DNA of 64,000 nt from Antonospora locustae (Eukaryota; Microsporidia), in contig CM017457.1 of NCBI GenBank assembly GCA_007674295.1, positions 1 to 64,000 on the forward strand, read 5' to 3'. Every line of letters begins with the position of its first letter. Position 1 is the stretch's first letter. Under the pieces are notes generated by a model. That model made no database searches and was not told where the DNA came from. It saw nothing but the letters and a program-made list of their open reading frames with translations. Shown in pieces: positions 36,667-46,542 of the stretch. Position numbers and translations under genes: made by a program.

Positions 36667-37347
36667 TTACACAAAGTGCCGGGCATCAACGACTTCAATT
36701 GAGTTTTCAAGACACCATATCTCTATGTTTTCCTTGCATAATCTTTCGTCTGGATGTGCATTTTTCAGGGCCTCCAGCCCAACCCTGATAAGCTGCTCCT
36801 TGTCCATATTTTCAAAGTTGTTTACGTAGTTCTCAAGTATTGTCTTTGCACTTTGCGACCGGCTTCCAACACTCACTGCCTTAGCAACCTGTACAATGCC
36901 TGTTGGCTCAAATTCCACAAGCTTTACACCGTCTGTTCTTATCATCAGAACACCGCCTGCGCCATACAGCCGTTTGTTTGATGTCACTGTCCTGTAGGCA
37001 GCATCAAAACTCAGGTTCTCAAAGAGCTGCAGATGGTGCACTGGCTGGTTTTTGTATGTCTCGTGCCATATGACTTCGTCTACAAGATAACTGACTATTT
37101 CAAGACCATCGTTTGTCATTCCCGAAAAAGCAAAGGCGGCAAAGTCGCTAATTTGAAAAAGCTTTTGTGTTGGAAATGCATTTGAAACAACCGGCCCTGT
37201 ATGAACCACAATTACTCCGGTGCGCACATTAGAGAGTGCAACTGTTGTATTTCCAAGCTCGACAGTGCTTTTGATGTAATCAAGGGGCTTTACTTTTCCT
37301 TCTGGTGTGAACACACTTACATCATCGTAACTTGACATTGTAGACAT
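36667..37347 (-). CDS. PRE5: 20S proteasome alpha subunit, probably alpha-6/PSMA1 (Pre5)
   Basis: The start at 37347 has CCC a few bases upstream, giving 226 residues; longer non-ATG extension was rejected. The alpha signature is near the N-terminus (SSYDDVSVFTPEGKVKPLDY), in place of the usual YD...FSPxGRLxQVEYA. The SVGSRSQSAKTILENYV motif fits the alpha-1/Pre5 type. Alpha subunits form the outer gate rings of the 20S core and are not catalytic. The usual QVEY is degraded to PLDY. Confidence 0.85.
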   Translation of the reverse strand: MSTMSSYDDVSVFTPEGKVKPLDYIKSTVELGNTTVALSNVRTGVIVVHTGPVVSNAFPTQKLFQISDFAAFAFSGMTNDGLEIVSYLVDEVIWHETYKNQPVHHLQLFENLSFDAAYRTVTSNKRLYGAGGVLMIRTDGVKLVEFEPTGIVQVAKAVSVGSRSQSAKTILENYVNNFENMDKEQLIRVGLEALKNAHPDERLCKENIEIWCLENSIEVVDARHFV

Positions 37348-37604
37348 AAGGGCTTGTTTTGCATTTCGTTGTAATGAAAAACATGCACAGGCCTTTTTGT
37401 CAATGGCCACTGTAGCATCTTCAAACATTCTTACCGCCATTTTTCTGAAGTATCTGTGGCTGTGAAAAAGCTTCATGAACAAAGTTGTACTTATTTATGA
37501 ACCTGGTCGAGCGAAGCCACACGGCACGCAAGATTTTTCATAGTACATACTACTTAAGTACACTTACAAATTAAAGATATACCTCTGAGTTGGCGATCAC
37601 ATGC

Positions 37605-37982
37605 CTATGAAAGAAGAAACTTTACATGCTTTTTAATAATGTCGATGTCCATGTTTTTTGTAAATTCTACCAGCGATTCCGTATATGCCTTTATAATCTC
37701 ATCCGTCATGTCAAAGCATGAATCCTCATTCTCCGTTATCTCATGAAATACCTTTTCGATGAAATTCAGCATCTTGAAGCTTTCATAGTATTCCAGATTC
37801 TCGTCCTGTGACGATACTATTATGTCTCTAAAAAACTTCACCAGGCACGCTTTAAATTCAGACAATGTATTAAATGTAGGAATCTTAGATGTTATAAAGC
37901 TAAGATTCCTTGAGCTACTTGTTGTTGTGAATAGTCTGAAGGTGTCTTCTTGTATAAGAAGCTCCATTATTTTGTAGTACAT
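37605..37982 (-). CDS. Hypothetical protein, 125 residues
   Basis: A mostly helical soluble protein with ELLIQEDTFRLFTTTSSSRN, EFKACLVKFFRDIIVSSQDE and LVEFTKNMDIDIIKKHVKFL. CCCC lies about eight bases before the ATG, which supports it as a gene. No family was recognised. It is divergent from the adaptor sigma gene at 38168. Confidence 0.65.
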   Translation of the reverse strand: MYYKIMELLIQEDTFRLFTTTSSSRNLSFITSKIPTFNTLSEFKACLVKFFRDIIVSSQDENLEYYESFKMLNFIEKVFHEITENEDSCFDMTDEIIKAYTESLVEFTKNMDIDIIKKHVKFLLS

Positions 37983-38167
37983 TTGTTTGGGGCTCAGCCA
38001 TTTTCAACCCAAGTTTCTGTTTCGCTTCTTATTGAAAGGTATAGGCGTAAAACCCTGCGTGTCTGCACATTCTTTTCTTTATCCGCACTACTGCACCTGC
38101 AATCACACACTGGATTTTCATACAGATGTTTCAGAAATGTCATTTGAAGACTGCAAGCTGAAAACAA

Positions 38168-38554
38168 ATGATTTTTGCTATCATTGGATTCAACATAAAC
38201 AAAGAGGTGAGATTCTATAGGCTCTACAGGAAGTCCATCAACATAGAGCACATCAAATCAAAATACATTGATAAGGAAATTTGCATTCGCTATCTTGATG
38301 ACTTTAATGTTGTATATCACAGATACGCTGGTATGATTGTGGCATTTGTGGTTGACAAGGAGGAAAACATACTCTTTATAAGCAACGCGATAAGCAGAAT
38401 GATGCAAGCATTGGATGTCTTGATGAACAGAGTTTGCGAGCTTAATCTTATATATTGCCTGGATAGTGTTTATGCAGTTATCGACGGTTTTGTATGTAAT
38501 GGAAAAATAACGGACATGGATCCACTAAAAATAGCAAGCCATGGACACAAGTGA
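38168..38554 (+). CDS. Clathrin adaptor small (sigma) subunit
   Basis: The 128-residue longin-fold protein has RFYRLYRK near the start, then FNVVYHRYAGMIVAFVVDKE and VCELNLIYCLDSVYAVIDGF, the hallmark YRRYAGLFF and CELDLVFNFxKVYAILDE motifs of AP sigma chains. It belongs to an AP complex sorting cargo at the Golgi or endosome. I cannot tell AP-1 from AP-2 or AP-3. It is about 15-20 residues shorter than yeast homologues. Confidence 0.85.
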   Translation: MIFAIIGFNINKEVRFYRLYRKSINIEHIKSKYIDKEICIRYLDDFNVVYHRYAGMIVAFVVDKEENILFISNAISRMMQALDVLMNRVCELNLIYCLDSVYAVIDGFVCNGKITDMDPLKIASHGHK

Positions 38555-38959
38555 GGTATATGAAAAAAAAGGGGAAATATATTGTCTATGCGGCTACTAG
38601 ACTCTATATATATCTAAACTTCAGCTGCGTGCTTCGCGATGCATATTCTCTGCCGATTCTAAACTTGCTCCACAAATACTTAACTTAGCACCATTCAGCA
38701 AGCATATTTGACTGAACCTTCTTACAAAAATGACAAATAAAACGAATGAGCTCTATATCGGTATTCAGGCAGACTACACAGCTCCATAATGATATACTGA
38801 ACGATCTGACACATATGCAAATCTAATTGAAGATGTCGGAGTCACCGAAATGCCTTATGATACAAAAATTCAAAGCTCTGAGTTTATGAATGAAAGCAGG
38901 CCACATTCTGGCAAGTTGTGGCTGAAATAAAATAGATTGTAGATAGCCAAAATGTCGTG
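38555..38959. other. Gap, nothing recognised
   Basis: AT-rich spacer between convergent genes. No frame or RNA consensus stands out. Confidence 0.4.
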
Positions 38960-41896
38960 TTATACTGTGGTTATGTCGTACTTGAACCCCTCAAAATCAC
39001 TAAGCTCGCAATCGGTCAATGAGACCTCCTTTACACCCTGAATAAGAGCCTTAATTTCCTCAATGTATCTGTCTTCTCTCAGTGCAAGCCTCACCTTGCA
39101 TTTACCTATGCGACTTCTCAGATATCTTACAAAAGACAAGAATTTTTCAAACCTCAAATTATTCGTATTCGTAGGGACAGGCCAAGGTGCTATGGTTATT
39201 GACCTTTCCCACGTAATGTCACTTATATATCTCAAGCTAATGGCAGAACACGCTTCGAGTTTCAGCCGCTGATATATCTCTTCGGTGATAAACGGCATGA
39301 ATGGGTGAAGCATCTTGATAATGTCCACAAATATAATAAGCAGCTTGTAAATTACAAACATACCCGCTTTCTTTTTGGCCACCTCTATGAAAACGTCGCA
39401 GAAATCATAGAGGAAAAAAGAATGTATTGTCTGCGTGGCAAACATAAAGTTGTATGCATTCAGATGTCCCGTCAGTGCTCTAATTGTCTCGTTGTTTTTT
39501 GTTTCAATCCATCCAAACGCCTCTTCCAGGCTTTGAGAAATGGAAAGATCTTCTACTCCCATTGTATGCACGTACTCTTCTTTCGCATCGCAAATGCGCT
39601 GACGAACAAAAATAAAGGCGTTCCAGAGCTTGTTGCATAACCTTCTGTACCCCTCGACTCTTTTTATGTCAAGGTTTATATCTTTCAAGTTGTGAACATA
39701 CGAGCAAAGCGTGAACCTCAGGGCATCTGCACCGCACTCCTTGATGCCCTCTGGAAACCACTGCTTTTGGTTTCTCAAGGCGGCTTTTCGTTCCTTTTCG
39801 CTCAGGTTAGAAGACAATGACTCGTTCAGTGCAGACAGCGTGGAACCGTCGATGATAAACAGAGGATCAATTACATTTCCAAGGCTCTTGCTCATTTTTC
39901 TACCGTTAGCATCTCTCACTATTCCGTGTAAAAATACTTTTTTAAACGGTATTTCTTGGCAGAGCTCCAGGCTGCACATAACCATGCGGGCAACCCAGAA
40001 GAATAAAATATCCGATCCTGTTTCCAAAAGAGATGTGGGAAAGTAACATTTCTCTAGGTTGTTTGGCCATCCAAGAGTCGCGAGTGGCCATAATGCAGAG
40101 GAAAACCATGTATCCAGAACATCCTCGTCCTGAATTAACATTATATTGCTTCCGTACATCTTTGTAGCCTTTGCCATTGCTTTTTCACGCGTCCTTTCTA
40201 TAACCCACCCAAGCTTCCTTTCTTCACCAGCCAGCTTATACTTAGATTTTAAGGTTTGACAACTAGAGTTATTCGGTACAACATTTTTTTCACCTTTTTC
40301 CACTAGATTGCACAACTCTTCGCCCTTATTGACAACTCTGTATGCAGGTATTCTGTGCCCCCACCACAGCTGCCTGGAAAGACACCACTCCTTTATGTTT
40401 TCTAACCATCTCTCCCATGTTCGGTTAGCCTCTTCAGGATATATCTCAATCCTTCCGCTTCGTGTTGCGTCCAGAGCCTTTTTTGCCATCTCATCACAGT
40501 TAAGCCACCATTGGCTCTTCAACATTGGCTCTATTATATCTCCTGTGCGCGAGCATATGGGCAGCGACATTGCGTGACCCTCTTCTCTTGTTATCAGCTT
40601 GTTTGATCTGAGAACCTCGAGAACCTTTATTCTACAGTCAAACCGCTTCATTTTCATGCTGCGGTCTGCTATTTCGGCCTTTTCAACGCCCTGTATGTTG
40701 CAGCTGCTCATCCAATACGACATACTTTCCATGTTTACATAGTTATCCTCGTCAATCACCTTTATTATCTTCAGACCCTCACTTCTTTGCAGTTCAAAAT
40801 CCACTGCATCATGTGCAGGTGTTATTTTCAGACATCCGGTTCCAAACTCAGCATCCGCCATCTTGTTAATGATCACTGGAAGCACATTGAAATTCAGCGG
40901 GTTTACTGCCAAGTAGGCACATGTTGATAAGAGTTTCATCTTCTCCTCGTTTTTTTTGGCACGCTCCTTAAATAAGGCAGGTGCAAGTGCCCGAAGAAAC
41001 GACTCGTTAATGCAAAGCGCAGTGTCTCCTAGAATGGTCTCAGGTCTTGTTGTAGCTATTTCTATGAATTCAAAACCATCCCACGAAATGGAACACGATG
41101 TATTTTCTCTTCTGAGTAACTCAAGGTAGTTCAAGAGATTGTCTGGACCTTCGTACAGTTGTTCATGCTTTGGCACTCCAAACCTTTCCACAAACTCCTG
41201 GTATCTGATTACGGGATATTTAAGATAGTAGAGAATACCGAACATGTAGTTGCCTCCGTCCACGTGTATTCTTGTGAATGGCCTGACTTCAAAGCTTTCA
41301 ACCTCAAGGTCACTAAGTGTGCTTTTAATCTGAGAGCACCAGTTGACAATCTTGTAGCTTCTCTTTATAAGACCTTTCTCATAGAACTGCACAAATGCTT
41401 CATTCACCGAGTTGCTGAATTCCTTGTCAAGCGTGAACCGGGACCGAGTGAAGTCGCAGCTAGCGCCAAGTCTTCTAAGCTGGTTGAAGATCTCTGACTC
41501 GTATTTATTCTGCCACTTCCATGCCCGTTTCAGAAACTCTTCACGCGTCTCATCTCTCTTAAAGTTTTTTTCAAGAACAGCTTGCGTTGCAATGCCTGCG
41601 TGGTCTGTTCCAGGCACATAGACTGTTTCTTTATGTTGCATTCTGTTATATCTTACAATAGCGTCCTGAAGAGAAATCATCAGCCCATGCCCAATGTGAA
41701 GTTTTCCTGTTATGTTGGGTGGTGGAAGCACAATGACAAACTTCTCGCTGTCAGACTTTGTGTTCTCGAGTCGAGCCTTAAAGTACCCATTGTTCTCCCA
41801 CCACGTCTGCCAGCCTTTTTCTATCAGTGACGGCTTATATTTAGGTATTGAAGAAAGGTCTTTCATTTGCACTTCTGTATCTTTCAAGGACCCCAT
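38960..41896 (-). CDS. VAS1: Valyl-tRNA synthetase
   Basis: A 978-residue class I synthetase. The HIGH motif is residues 67-70 in PPPNITGKLHIGHGL. The editing (CP1) domain contains TTRPETILGDTA. The KMSKS motif lies near residue 665 in GRKMSKSLGNVIDP, with GSDILFFWVARM before it. A helical anticodon-binding domain follows (HPFMPFITEEIYQRL), and the C-terminus is short. It charges tRNA-Val and hydrolyses misacylated Thr-tRNA-Val. The ATG at 41896 is directly preceded by CCC. Confidence 0.97.
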   Translation of the reverse strand: MGSLKDTEVQMKDLSSIPKYKPSLIEKGWQTWWENNGYFKARLENTKSDSEKFVIVLPPPNITGKLHIGHGLMISLQDAIVRYNRMQHKETVYVPGTDHAGIATQAVLEKNFKRDETREEFLKRAWKWQNKYESEIFNQLRRLGASCDFTRSRFTLDKEFSNSVNEAFVQFYEKGLIKRSYKIVNWCSQIKSTLSDLEVESFEVRPFTRIHVDGGNYMFGILYYLKYPVIRYQEFVERFGVPKHEQLYEGPDNLLNYLELLRRENTSCSISWDGFEFIEIATTRPETILGDTALCINESFLRALAPALFKERAKKNEEKMKLLSTCAYLAVNPLNFNVLPVIINKMADAEFGTGCLKITPAHDAVDFELQRSEGLKIIKVIDEDNYVNMESMSYWMSSCNIQGVEKAEIADRSMKMKRFDCRIKVLEVLRSNKLITREEGHAMSLPICSRTGDIIEPMLKSQWWLNCDEMAKKALDATRSGRIEIYPEEANRTWERWLENIKEWCLSRQLWWGHRIPAYRVVNKGEELCNLVEKGEKNVVPNNSSCQTLKSKYKLAGEERKLGWVIERTREKAMAKATKMYGSNIMLIQDEDVLDTWFSSALWPLATLGWPNNLEKCYFPTSLLETGSDILFFWVARMVMCSLELCQEIPFKKVFLHGIVRDANGRKMSKSLGNVIDPLFIIDGSTLSALNESLSSNLSEKERKAALRNQKQWFPEGIKECGADALRFTLCSYVHNLKDINLDIKRVEGYRRLCNKLWNAFIFVRQRICDAKEEYVHTMGVEDLSISQSLEEAFGWIETKNNETIRALTGHLNAYNFMFATQTIHSFFLYDFCDVFIEVAKKKAGMFVIYKLLIIFVDIIKMLHPFMPFITEEIYQRLKLEACSAISLRYISDITWERSITIAPWPVPTNTNNLRFEKFLSFVRYLRSRIGKCKVRLALREDRYIEEIKALIQGVKEVSLTDCELSDFEGFKYDITTV

Positions 41897-42003
41897 GGGC
41901 TATGATTTCATTTGTAATTATGCAGTGAGCAATTTATTGGGATTTTGAGATTCAAACAGGCGTGATGAGATTACAAAGTTACGTGTGAAGAAACTTTGTA
42001 CCC

Positions 42004-42579
42004 ATGGGAAACATGCACAGCTCTGCGCTGACACAGGATGAAATTGAAGATCTAATCTCTTGGACAACGTTTACTCCACGAGAAATAGAGATGTTGTTTG
42101 ACAGATTTTGTGAACTGGACATAAGATCGCAGGGATATCTAACTTTTATAGAGCTGATGCGCATTCCAGAGCTTCACTCAAATCCGCTCTCAAACCTGAT
42201 TATACGTGAAATAGAGCACATGATAGATTACAACAACATAAGCTTTCCACATTTTCTGGAGATAATGGAGATATTTAGCGTGCGTAAGGACAAGAAATTT
42301 CGAATTAACTTTTTGTTCAAGGTATTCGATCTGAACAATGACAACAAGCTGTGTGAGCATACGCTAAGAAAAATAGGGAGCCTCATAGACAACAGGGACT
42401 TTGATAGTGTGTTGAGGACATACGATGTTGACAACAAAGGATATCTGAGCTACAGGGACTTCACGAGATTCTACATAACACAGAAAATTGATGAGGCAAT
42501 GGCTATTGACTTTTCCAAGAACATTCCTGAAAAAAAGACCATGAATGCTCGAGAGTTCTTCAGGCAGATATTTTCGTGA
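42004..42579 (+). CDS. CNB1: Calcineurin regulatory subunit B
   Basis: This 191-residue EF-hand protein starts at an ATG directly after CCC. MGNMHSSAL has the Gly2 N-myristoylation context typical of calcineurin B. EF-hand loops are seen at DIRSQGYLTFIE, DLNNDNKLCEHT and DVDNKGYLSYRD; the second (DYNNISFPHFLEIM) has lost its loop, and several calcium ligands in the others are substituted. Calcineurin B activates the catalytic phosphatase A subunit with calcium. Reduced calcium binding is likely. Confidence 0.85.
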   Translation: MGNMHSSALTQDEIEDLISWTTFTPREIEMLFDRFCELDIRSQGYLTFIELMRIPELHSNPLSNLIIREIEHMIDYNNISFPHFLEIMEIFSVRKDKKFRINFLFKVFDLNNDNKLCEHTLRKIGSLIDNRDFDSVLRTYDVDNKGYLSYRDFTRFYITQKIDEAMAIDFSKNIPEKKTMNAREFFRQIFS

Positions 42580-43009
42580 CTGCTTGTTCTAAGGAATTCC
42601 AAGGAAGTTGTATCCAGAAGCATTGAAAAGCAACGTTGACCACTTTTTGCCCAATGCTGATTTTTAGTGTAACAAATACACACAGATGTTCAATTTGCAG
42701 AGAGCAATAGCATTTGTTATAGCATAGATTTGTATTCCTGATCTTGCAAGCAAAAAACATTACAATCTGTTTGGCAGAAAGCAAGCCATAAAATATAGAT
42801 AAACAGACATCTCTTCCTCATCACATGTGCGATCACACATTCATAAACTGCTATTGTGATTTTGCTTTGTACATAACACCCTTTCAAGCTCCAGACAATC
42901 GTACTTGAATTGTGCTTTGAAAATTACTGCCATGTGGTTGTTGTATATGTCTGTCCTGCAGTGTTAAAAGTTAAAATAAAGCAACAGACAGGTATGAACC
43001 CAGGCCCCG
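42580..43009. other. Gap containing the E2F promoter region
   Basis: No gene recognised. CCCC at 43004-43007 lies two bases before the E2F start. Confidence 0.5.
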
Positions 43010-43651
43010 ATGCAAATAAACTTAAACTCAACAACCTCTGAAAAAGCAGGCTCTAGTAAGTCGGAAAACTCATTACATAACTTAACAAAGAGATTTATTA
43101 AGCTTATTGACGAAACGCCTGATAAAATAATTGATCTAAACACTGCTGCATATCTCCTGAACGTAGGAAAAAGGCGTATATATGACATAACAAATGTCCT
43201 CGAAGGCCTCAATCTTCTGCAGAAAAGTCACGTGAACAACGTTAGGTGGATAGGCGAGGACATAAAAACGTATTATTCGTTAGATGCAGATAATTTTGAC
43301 GCAAGTTGCTCAGAAGGTCTAAACAGCGATAACAGTTGTGACGCGGGCAATGCAGGTGCACACGACCAGCAAATTGAGGCAGATATTCTGACTGCAGATA
43401 GGACGCTCGATGTACTTTATGAAGAGATTAGCAAACTGTCGCACTCAAACAGAAACACGAAGAATGCGTATGTTACATACGATGACCTGCAAAGCTTGGA
43501 CGTTCTGAACAACAAGCTTGTGTTTGCGGTCAAGACACCCGAAAACATAAAGATAGAGTTTGCAGACAGTCAAGTTCCAAACCATACAGAACTGAATATA
43601 ACAGCAGATGGTGAGCCAATAGATGTTTTCCATGTTCCCAACGATAGATGA
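43010..43651 (+). CDS. E2F-family transcription factor
   Basis: The 213-residue protein has the winged-helix DNA-binding domain at about residues 22-85: SLHNLTKRFIKLIDET, LNTAAYLLNVGKRRIYDITN and VLEGLNLLQKSHVNNVRWIG. RRIYD is the DNA-reading helix conserved in E2F. A helical dimerisation segment (TADRTLDVLYEEISKL) and a marked-box-like region (KLVFAVKTPENIKIEFAD) follow. It likely controls S-phase genes with a DP partner encoded elsewhere. CCCC is two bases before the ATG. Confidence 0.9.
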   Translation: MQINLNSTTSEKAGSSKSENSLHNLTKRFIKLIDETPDKIIDLNTAAYLLNVGKRRIYDITNVLEGLNLLQKSHVNNVRWIGEDIKTYYSLDADNFDASCSEGLNSDNSCDAGNAGAHDQQIEADILTADRTLDVLYEEISKLSHSNRNTKNAYVTYDDLQSLDVLNNKLVFAVKTPENIKIEFADSQVPNHTELNITADGEPIDVFHVPNDR

Positions 43652-43716
43652 GGCTGCGCTTTGTATCTACAACGACTGTCCTGTTAACGACCAAGTATTT
43701 GAGATACCCCACTTCT

Positions 43717-44679
43717 ATGAAGAAGTACATAGCAAACTTGGCAAATATAAACCAAAACCATGCTGACCAGTCTGATTACGACCGGTTCTACGACCACTGC
43801 AAGCAGTTCATTCTAAGTTCCAGCACTGACGCAAATGAGATCTACGACTCAGTTTATAGTGCTCTCATGGTGTTTTTCAATAACCACCTTGTTTCTATGG
43901 CTTTCAGATTGCTTGCTCAGATTCACACAGACAGGAATGTAGAAGTCAGTGTCATTCAAAAGCATTTGGACAACAGAGAGGTAGTCAATGCTGTATTTGA
44001 ATACCTGCTTGTCATAAAGGACAGAGAGCCTTTCAGGAAGTCAATTATAGAGCATCTCTATGACCCAGAGTACGAGTCTACAAGCTTTTTTAAGCTTATT
44101 TCTCTGCCTGAATACGAATGTGATCTCGCACGATTTATCTGTCTTGAAGCACCAGAGAGTCTGGTAAAGAGGCTCAAGACTATGATTAATACCAGGAGAT
44201 TCTACGACATCAGCAGATACGTTGCATATTTTGGAGACAATGACAGCTACATATGTTTTCTGGTTTATGAGCTGTTTGTGATTTATTTTCAAGATACAGA
44301 ATCTGTGTGTGGTAGCATGGGAAACATGGAGATTGCAAAATGCGAGGAAAACACCATCATAAGCTTCAAGAGTAAAATATGCGTTGAAAACCCAAACAAT
44401 TTTCTGTTTTACTTCTTTGATTTTATGGCGGAAAGCAAAACTGTTCTTGAGAAAATTGGAAGAAGCGATCTGTGTGGTGTGCAGGAAGTTCTATCTAAAT
44501 ACCTGACAAGCACGTACAGTCTCAAGATAAACACACGAATGAGATGTCTAAAGGAGTACAATGGTGGTGATAGAGTCCCGCAGTGGCAGGACTCTACTCC
44601 AGAGAGCTCCAATGAATGTTTCGATTACCTGTTTGGAGGAGCATGCTACAGGACCATCTGCGACTGCACTGAACTATGA
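43717..44679 (+). CDS. Hypothetical helical protein, 320 residues
   Basis: The start at 43717 has CCCC about eight bases upstream. An earlier in-frame ATG at 43648 would overlap the E2F stop as ATGA. The product is rich in helices: SDYDRFYDHCKQFILSSST, AFRLLAQIHTDRNVEVSVI and FLVYELFVIYFQD suggest a HEAT/ARM-like or scaffold protein. It ends with a cysteine-containing tail (FGGACYRTICDCTEL). No family recognised. Confidence 0.7.
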   Translation: MKKYIANLANINQNHADQSDYDRFYDHCKQFILSSSTDANEIYDSVYSALMVFFNNHLVSMAFRLLAQIHTDRNVEVSVIQKHLDNREVVNAVFEYLLVIKDREPFRKSIIEHLYDPEYESTSFFKLISLPEYECDLARFICLEAPESLVKRLKTMINTRRFYDISRYVAYFGDNDSYICFLVYELFVIYFQDTESVCGSMGNMEIAKCEENTIISFKSKICVENPNNFLFYFFDFMAESKTVLEKIGRSDLCGVQEVLSKYLTSTYSLKINTRMRCLKEYNGGDRVPQWQDSTPESSNECFDYLFGGACYRTICDCTEL

Positions 44680-44918
44680 AGTCAACATGTTGATGCTCTG
44701 TTATAGTTAAGACATTGGACATATTTACATTTATAAAAACTGAATAGAAGGCATTTGCAAGTGTTCCTTTGAAATCAGTCTCCTTGTAGTCACACAGTGC
44801 TATTGCCGTACTCCAGTAAGATCAGTGTGGTAAACTGTGTCGCTGCTGTTGATTTAGATCTGAAACAGTAAAAAGACAACATATAAGAAATTCAAATGCT
44901 CAAATACATCGGTGAGCA

Positions 44919-45827
44919 ATGGACATAGACGAATATGGCTTCAAATCGGACGGCGAAGTAAGAAAAAAAACACCAACAAAGCCCGATGTTCAAATTGAGC
45001 TGACTAAGATTTTAGAAAAATATGCAAAAAAAGACATAAGAAAATGCGCAAGACTAGAAAGGCTTGTCCTGAAAGGTTTGCCTGTATTTTTACGACGCCG
45101 CACGTATTCGGCGCTTATTTACGAGCGCTTTGATGTGGACTATGAGGTTCTGAAGAGCGCAGAGTGCAAGTATGAGTATCAAATAGATGTTGACATACAA
45201 AGGACATTCAGAAATCATGTGATGTATAAAGATCAGTATGGGCCTGGGCAGTGCAGGTTGTTTCACGTACTTGTTGCATTTGCTAACTACATGCCCTCCA
45301 TTGGGTATTGCCAGGGAATGTCCAACATTGCGGGTCTGATTCTGATGTATTTCCCTGAAGAAGAGGGGTTTTTTGTGCTATCCAACATAATCAAAAAGAA
45401 CAATCTAGAAACGTTATTTGACAGAAACTTGAGCAAAATGAAAAGCGTAATGGAGTGCCAAGACGCGGTTTTTCGAGAGTGCATTCCGTCAGTGTACAAG
45501 TATCTGCATGAGCAGCACATAGATTTTTCCATTTGTGCTTACAGCTGGTATCTGACGCTTTTCACAAGGTTTCGCATGTACCTAGTTGTGCGCATCTGGG
45601 ATGTCTTCATATTCTATGGGTTTCCCTCACTGATATATGTAGCAGCATCTCTTCTGAACTACTTTAAGAGGAGGATATTTGGTCTCAAGGGAGAGTGTCT
45701 GATCAAGTTTTTAGGAAACATGGAAGGAGCTGACATCGATCCAGACAAGCTGATAAAGATTCTGAAGCGATACCTAACATGGGCAGACATGGAGGTCATT
45801 AAAGAAAGACTTTGTGTGAACAGATAG
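44919..45827 (+). CDS. TBC-domain Rab GTPase-activating protein
   Basis: A 302-residue protein that is essentially one TBC domain. The arginine finger lies in DVDIQRTFRNHVMY and the glutamine finger in SIGYCQGMSNIAG. KGLPVFLRRRTYSALI and VVRIWDVFIFYGFPSLIYVA are further landmarks. It would stimulate GTP hydrolysis by a Rab GTPase in vesicle traffic. Both catalytic fingers are present, so it should be active. The Rab target cannot be named. Confidence 0.9.
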   Translation: MDIDEYGFKSDGEVRKKTPTKPDVQIELTKILEKYAKKDIRKCARLERLVLKGLPVFLRRRTYSALIYERFDVDYEVLKSAECKYEYQIDVDIQRTFRNHVMYKDQYGPGQCRLFHVLVAFANYMPSIGYCQGMSNIAGLILMYFPEEEGFFVLSNIIKKNNLETLFDRNLSKMKSVMECQDAVFRECIPSVYKYLHEQHIDFSICAYSWYLTLFTRFRMYLVVRIWDVFIFYGFPSLIYVAASLLNYFKRRIFGLKGECLIKFLGNMEGADIDPDKLIKILKRYLTWADMEVIKERLCVNR

Positions 45828-45918
45828 GCGCATGTTCTTGATAACGTGCGCAGCATACACAGAAAGATGAAACAACCCTAAAACTCATATAACAAGGCTA
45901 AAAGCAACCAAATAAACA

Positions 45919-46494
45919 ATGCACGGTAAAAAAACTCTAGAAACCATGTTCAAGGTTGGTTTTATGTTGTTCCAGTCGGTACTGTTCATAGTGGGGGTCA
46001 GTCTCTTCATAACATCACTGGTGTTCTACTTAAACGCAAGAAGCATTCTGAATATGTCGGCAAAGATGCTTGTGTACTCGGTAATTTTGTGCACTCTTCT
46101 TGTCTCTAGCTCGATATCTGGATTCAAGGCGATAAATTCAAGGGAAAGATGGCTGATTGCTCTATACGTAATACTGACTCTGACTCTTATAAACCTAGAA
46201 TCGCTTTTTATTATGAAGTTTCCAGCGCTTACCGATAACGTAAGGAAAAGCAGCAAGGCATTCTGGCAGCGAATTGACAGCAATCAGAGGGCCATGCTGG
46301 AAGAGAACTTCGGATGCTGTGGGTTTGATTCAGAAAATAGAGAGAAGCGATGCGCTGGAATGAAACAGTGCTCAAACATGTTTTATAAGGTAGCACGTGG
46401 GTTTAGGAACATCGCTGAGAAGATATTGATTTTGCTAATTTTTAGCGAGTCTCTGAGCGTAGGGCTGCTGTGTCTACTTAGACTTAGAAAATAG
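45919..46494 (+). CDS. Tetraspanin-like membrane protein
   Basis: This 191-residue protein has four hydrophobic segments in the tetraspanin arrangement: LFQSVLFIVGVSLFITSLVF, MLVYSVILCTLLVSSSISGF, WLIALYVILTLTLINLESLF and a final ILLIFSESLSVGLLCLL. The large extracellular loop between the third and fourth contains the diagnostic CCG (ENFGCCGFDSE) and two more cysteines (KRCAGMKQC), giving four in all. Tetraspanins organise membrane protein microdomains. The loop is short. Confidence 0.75.
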   Translation: MHGKKTLETMFKVGFMLFQSVLFIVGVSLFITSLVFYLNARSILNMSAKMLVYSVILCTLLVSSSISGFKAINSRERWLIALYVILTLTLINLESLFIMKFPALTDNVRKSSKAFWQRIDSNQRAMLEENFGCCGFDSENREKRCAGMKQCSNMFYKVARGFRNIAEKILILLIFSESLSVGLLCLLRLRK

Positions 46495-46542
46495 CTTCAC
46501 ACGCCTCTCAGGACAAAGCAGTTGAAAGGTGCTTGTTGAATA

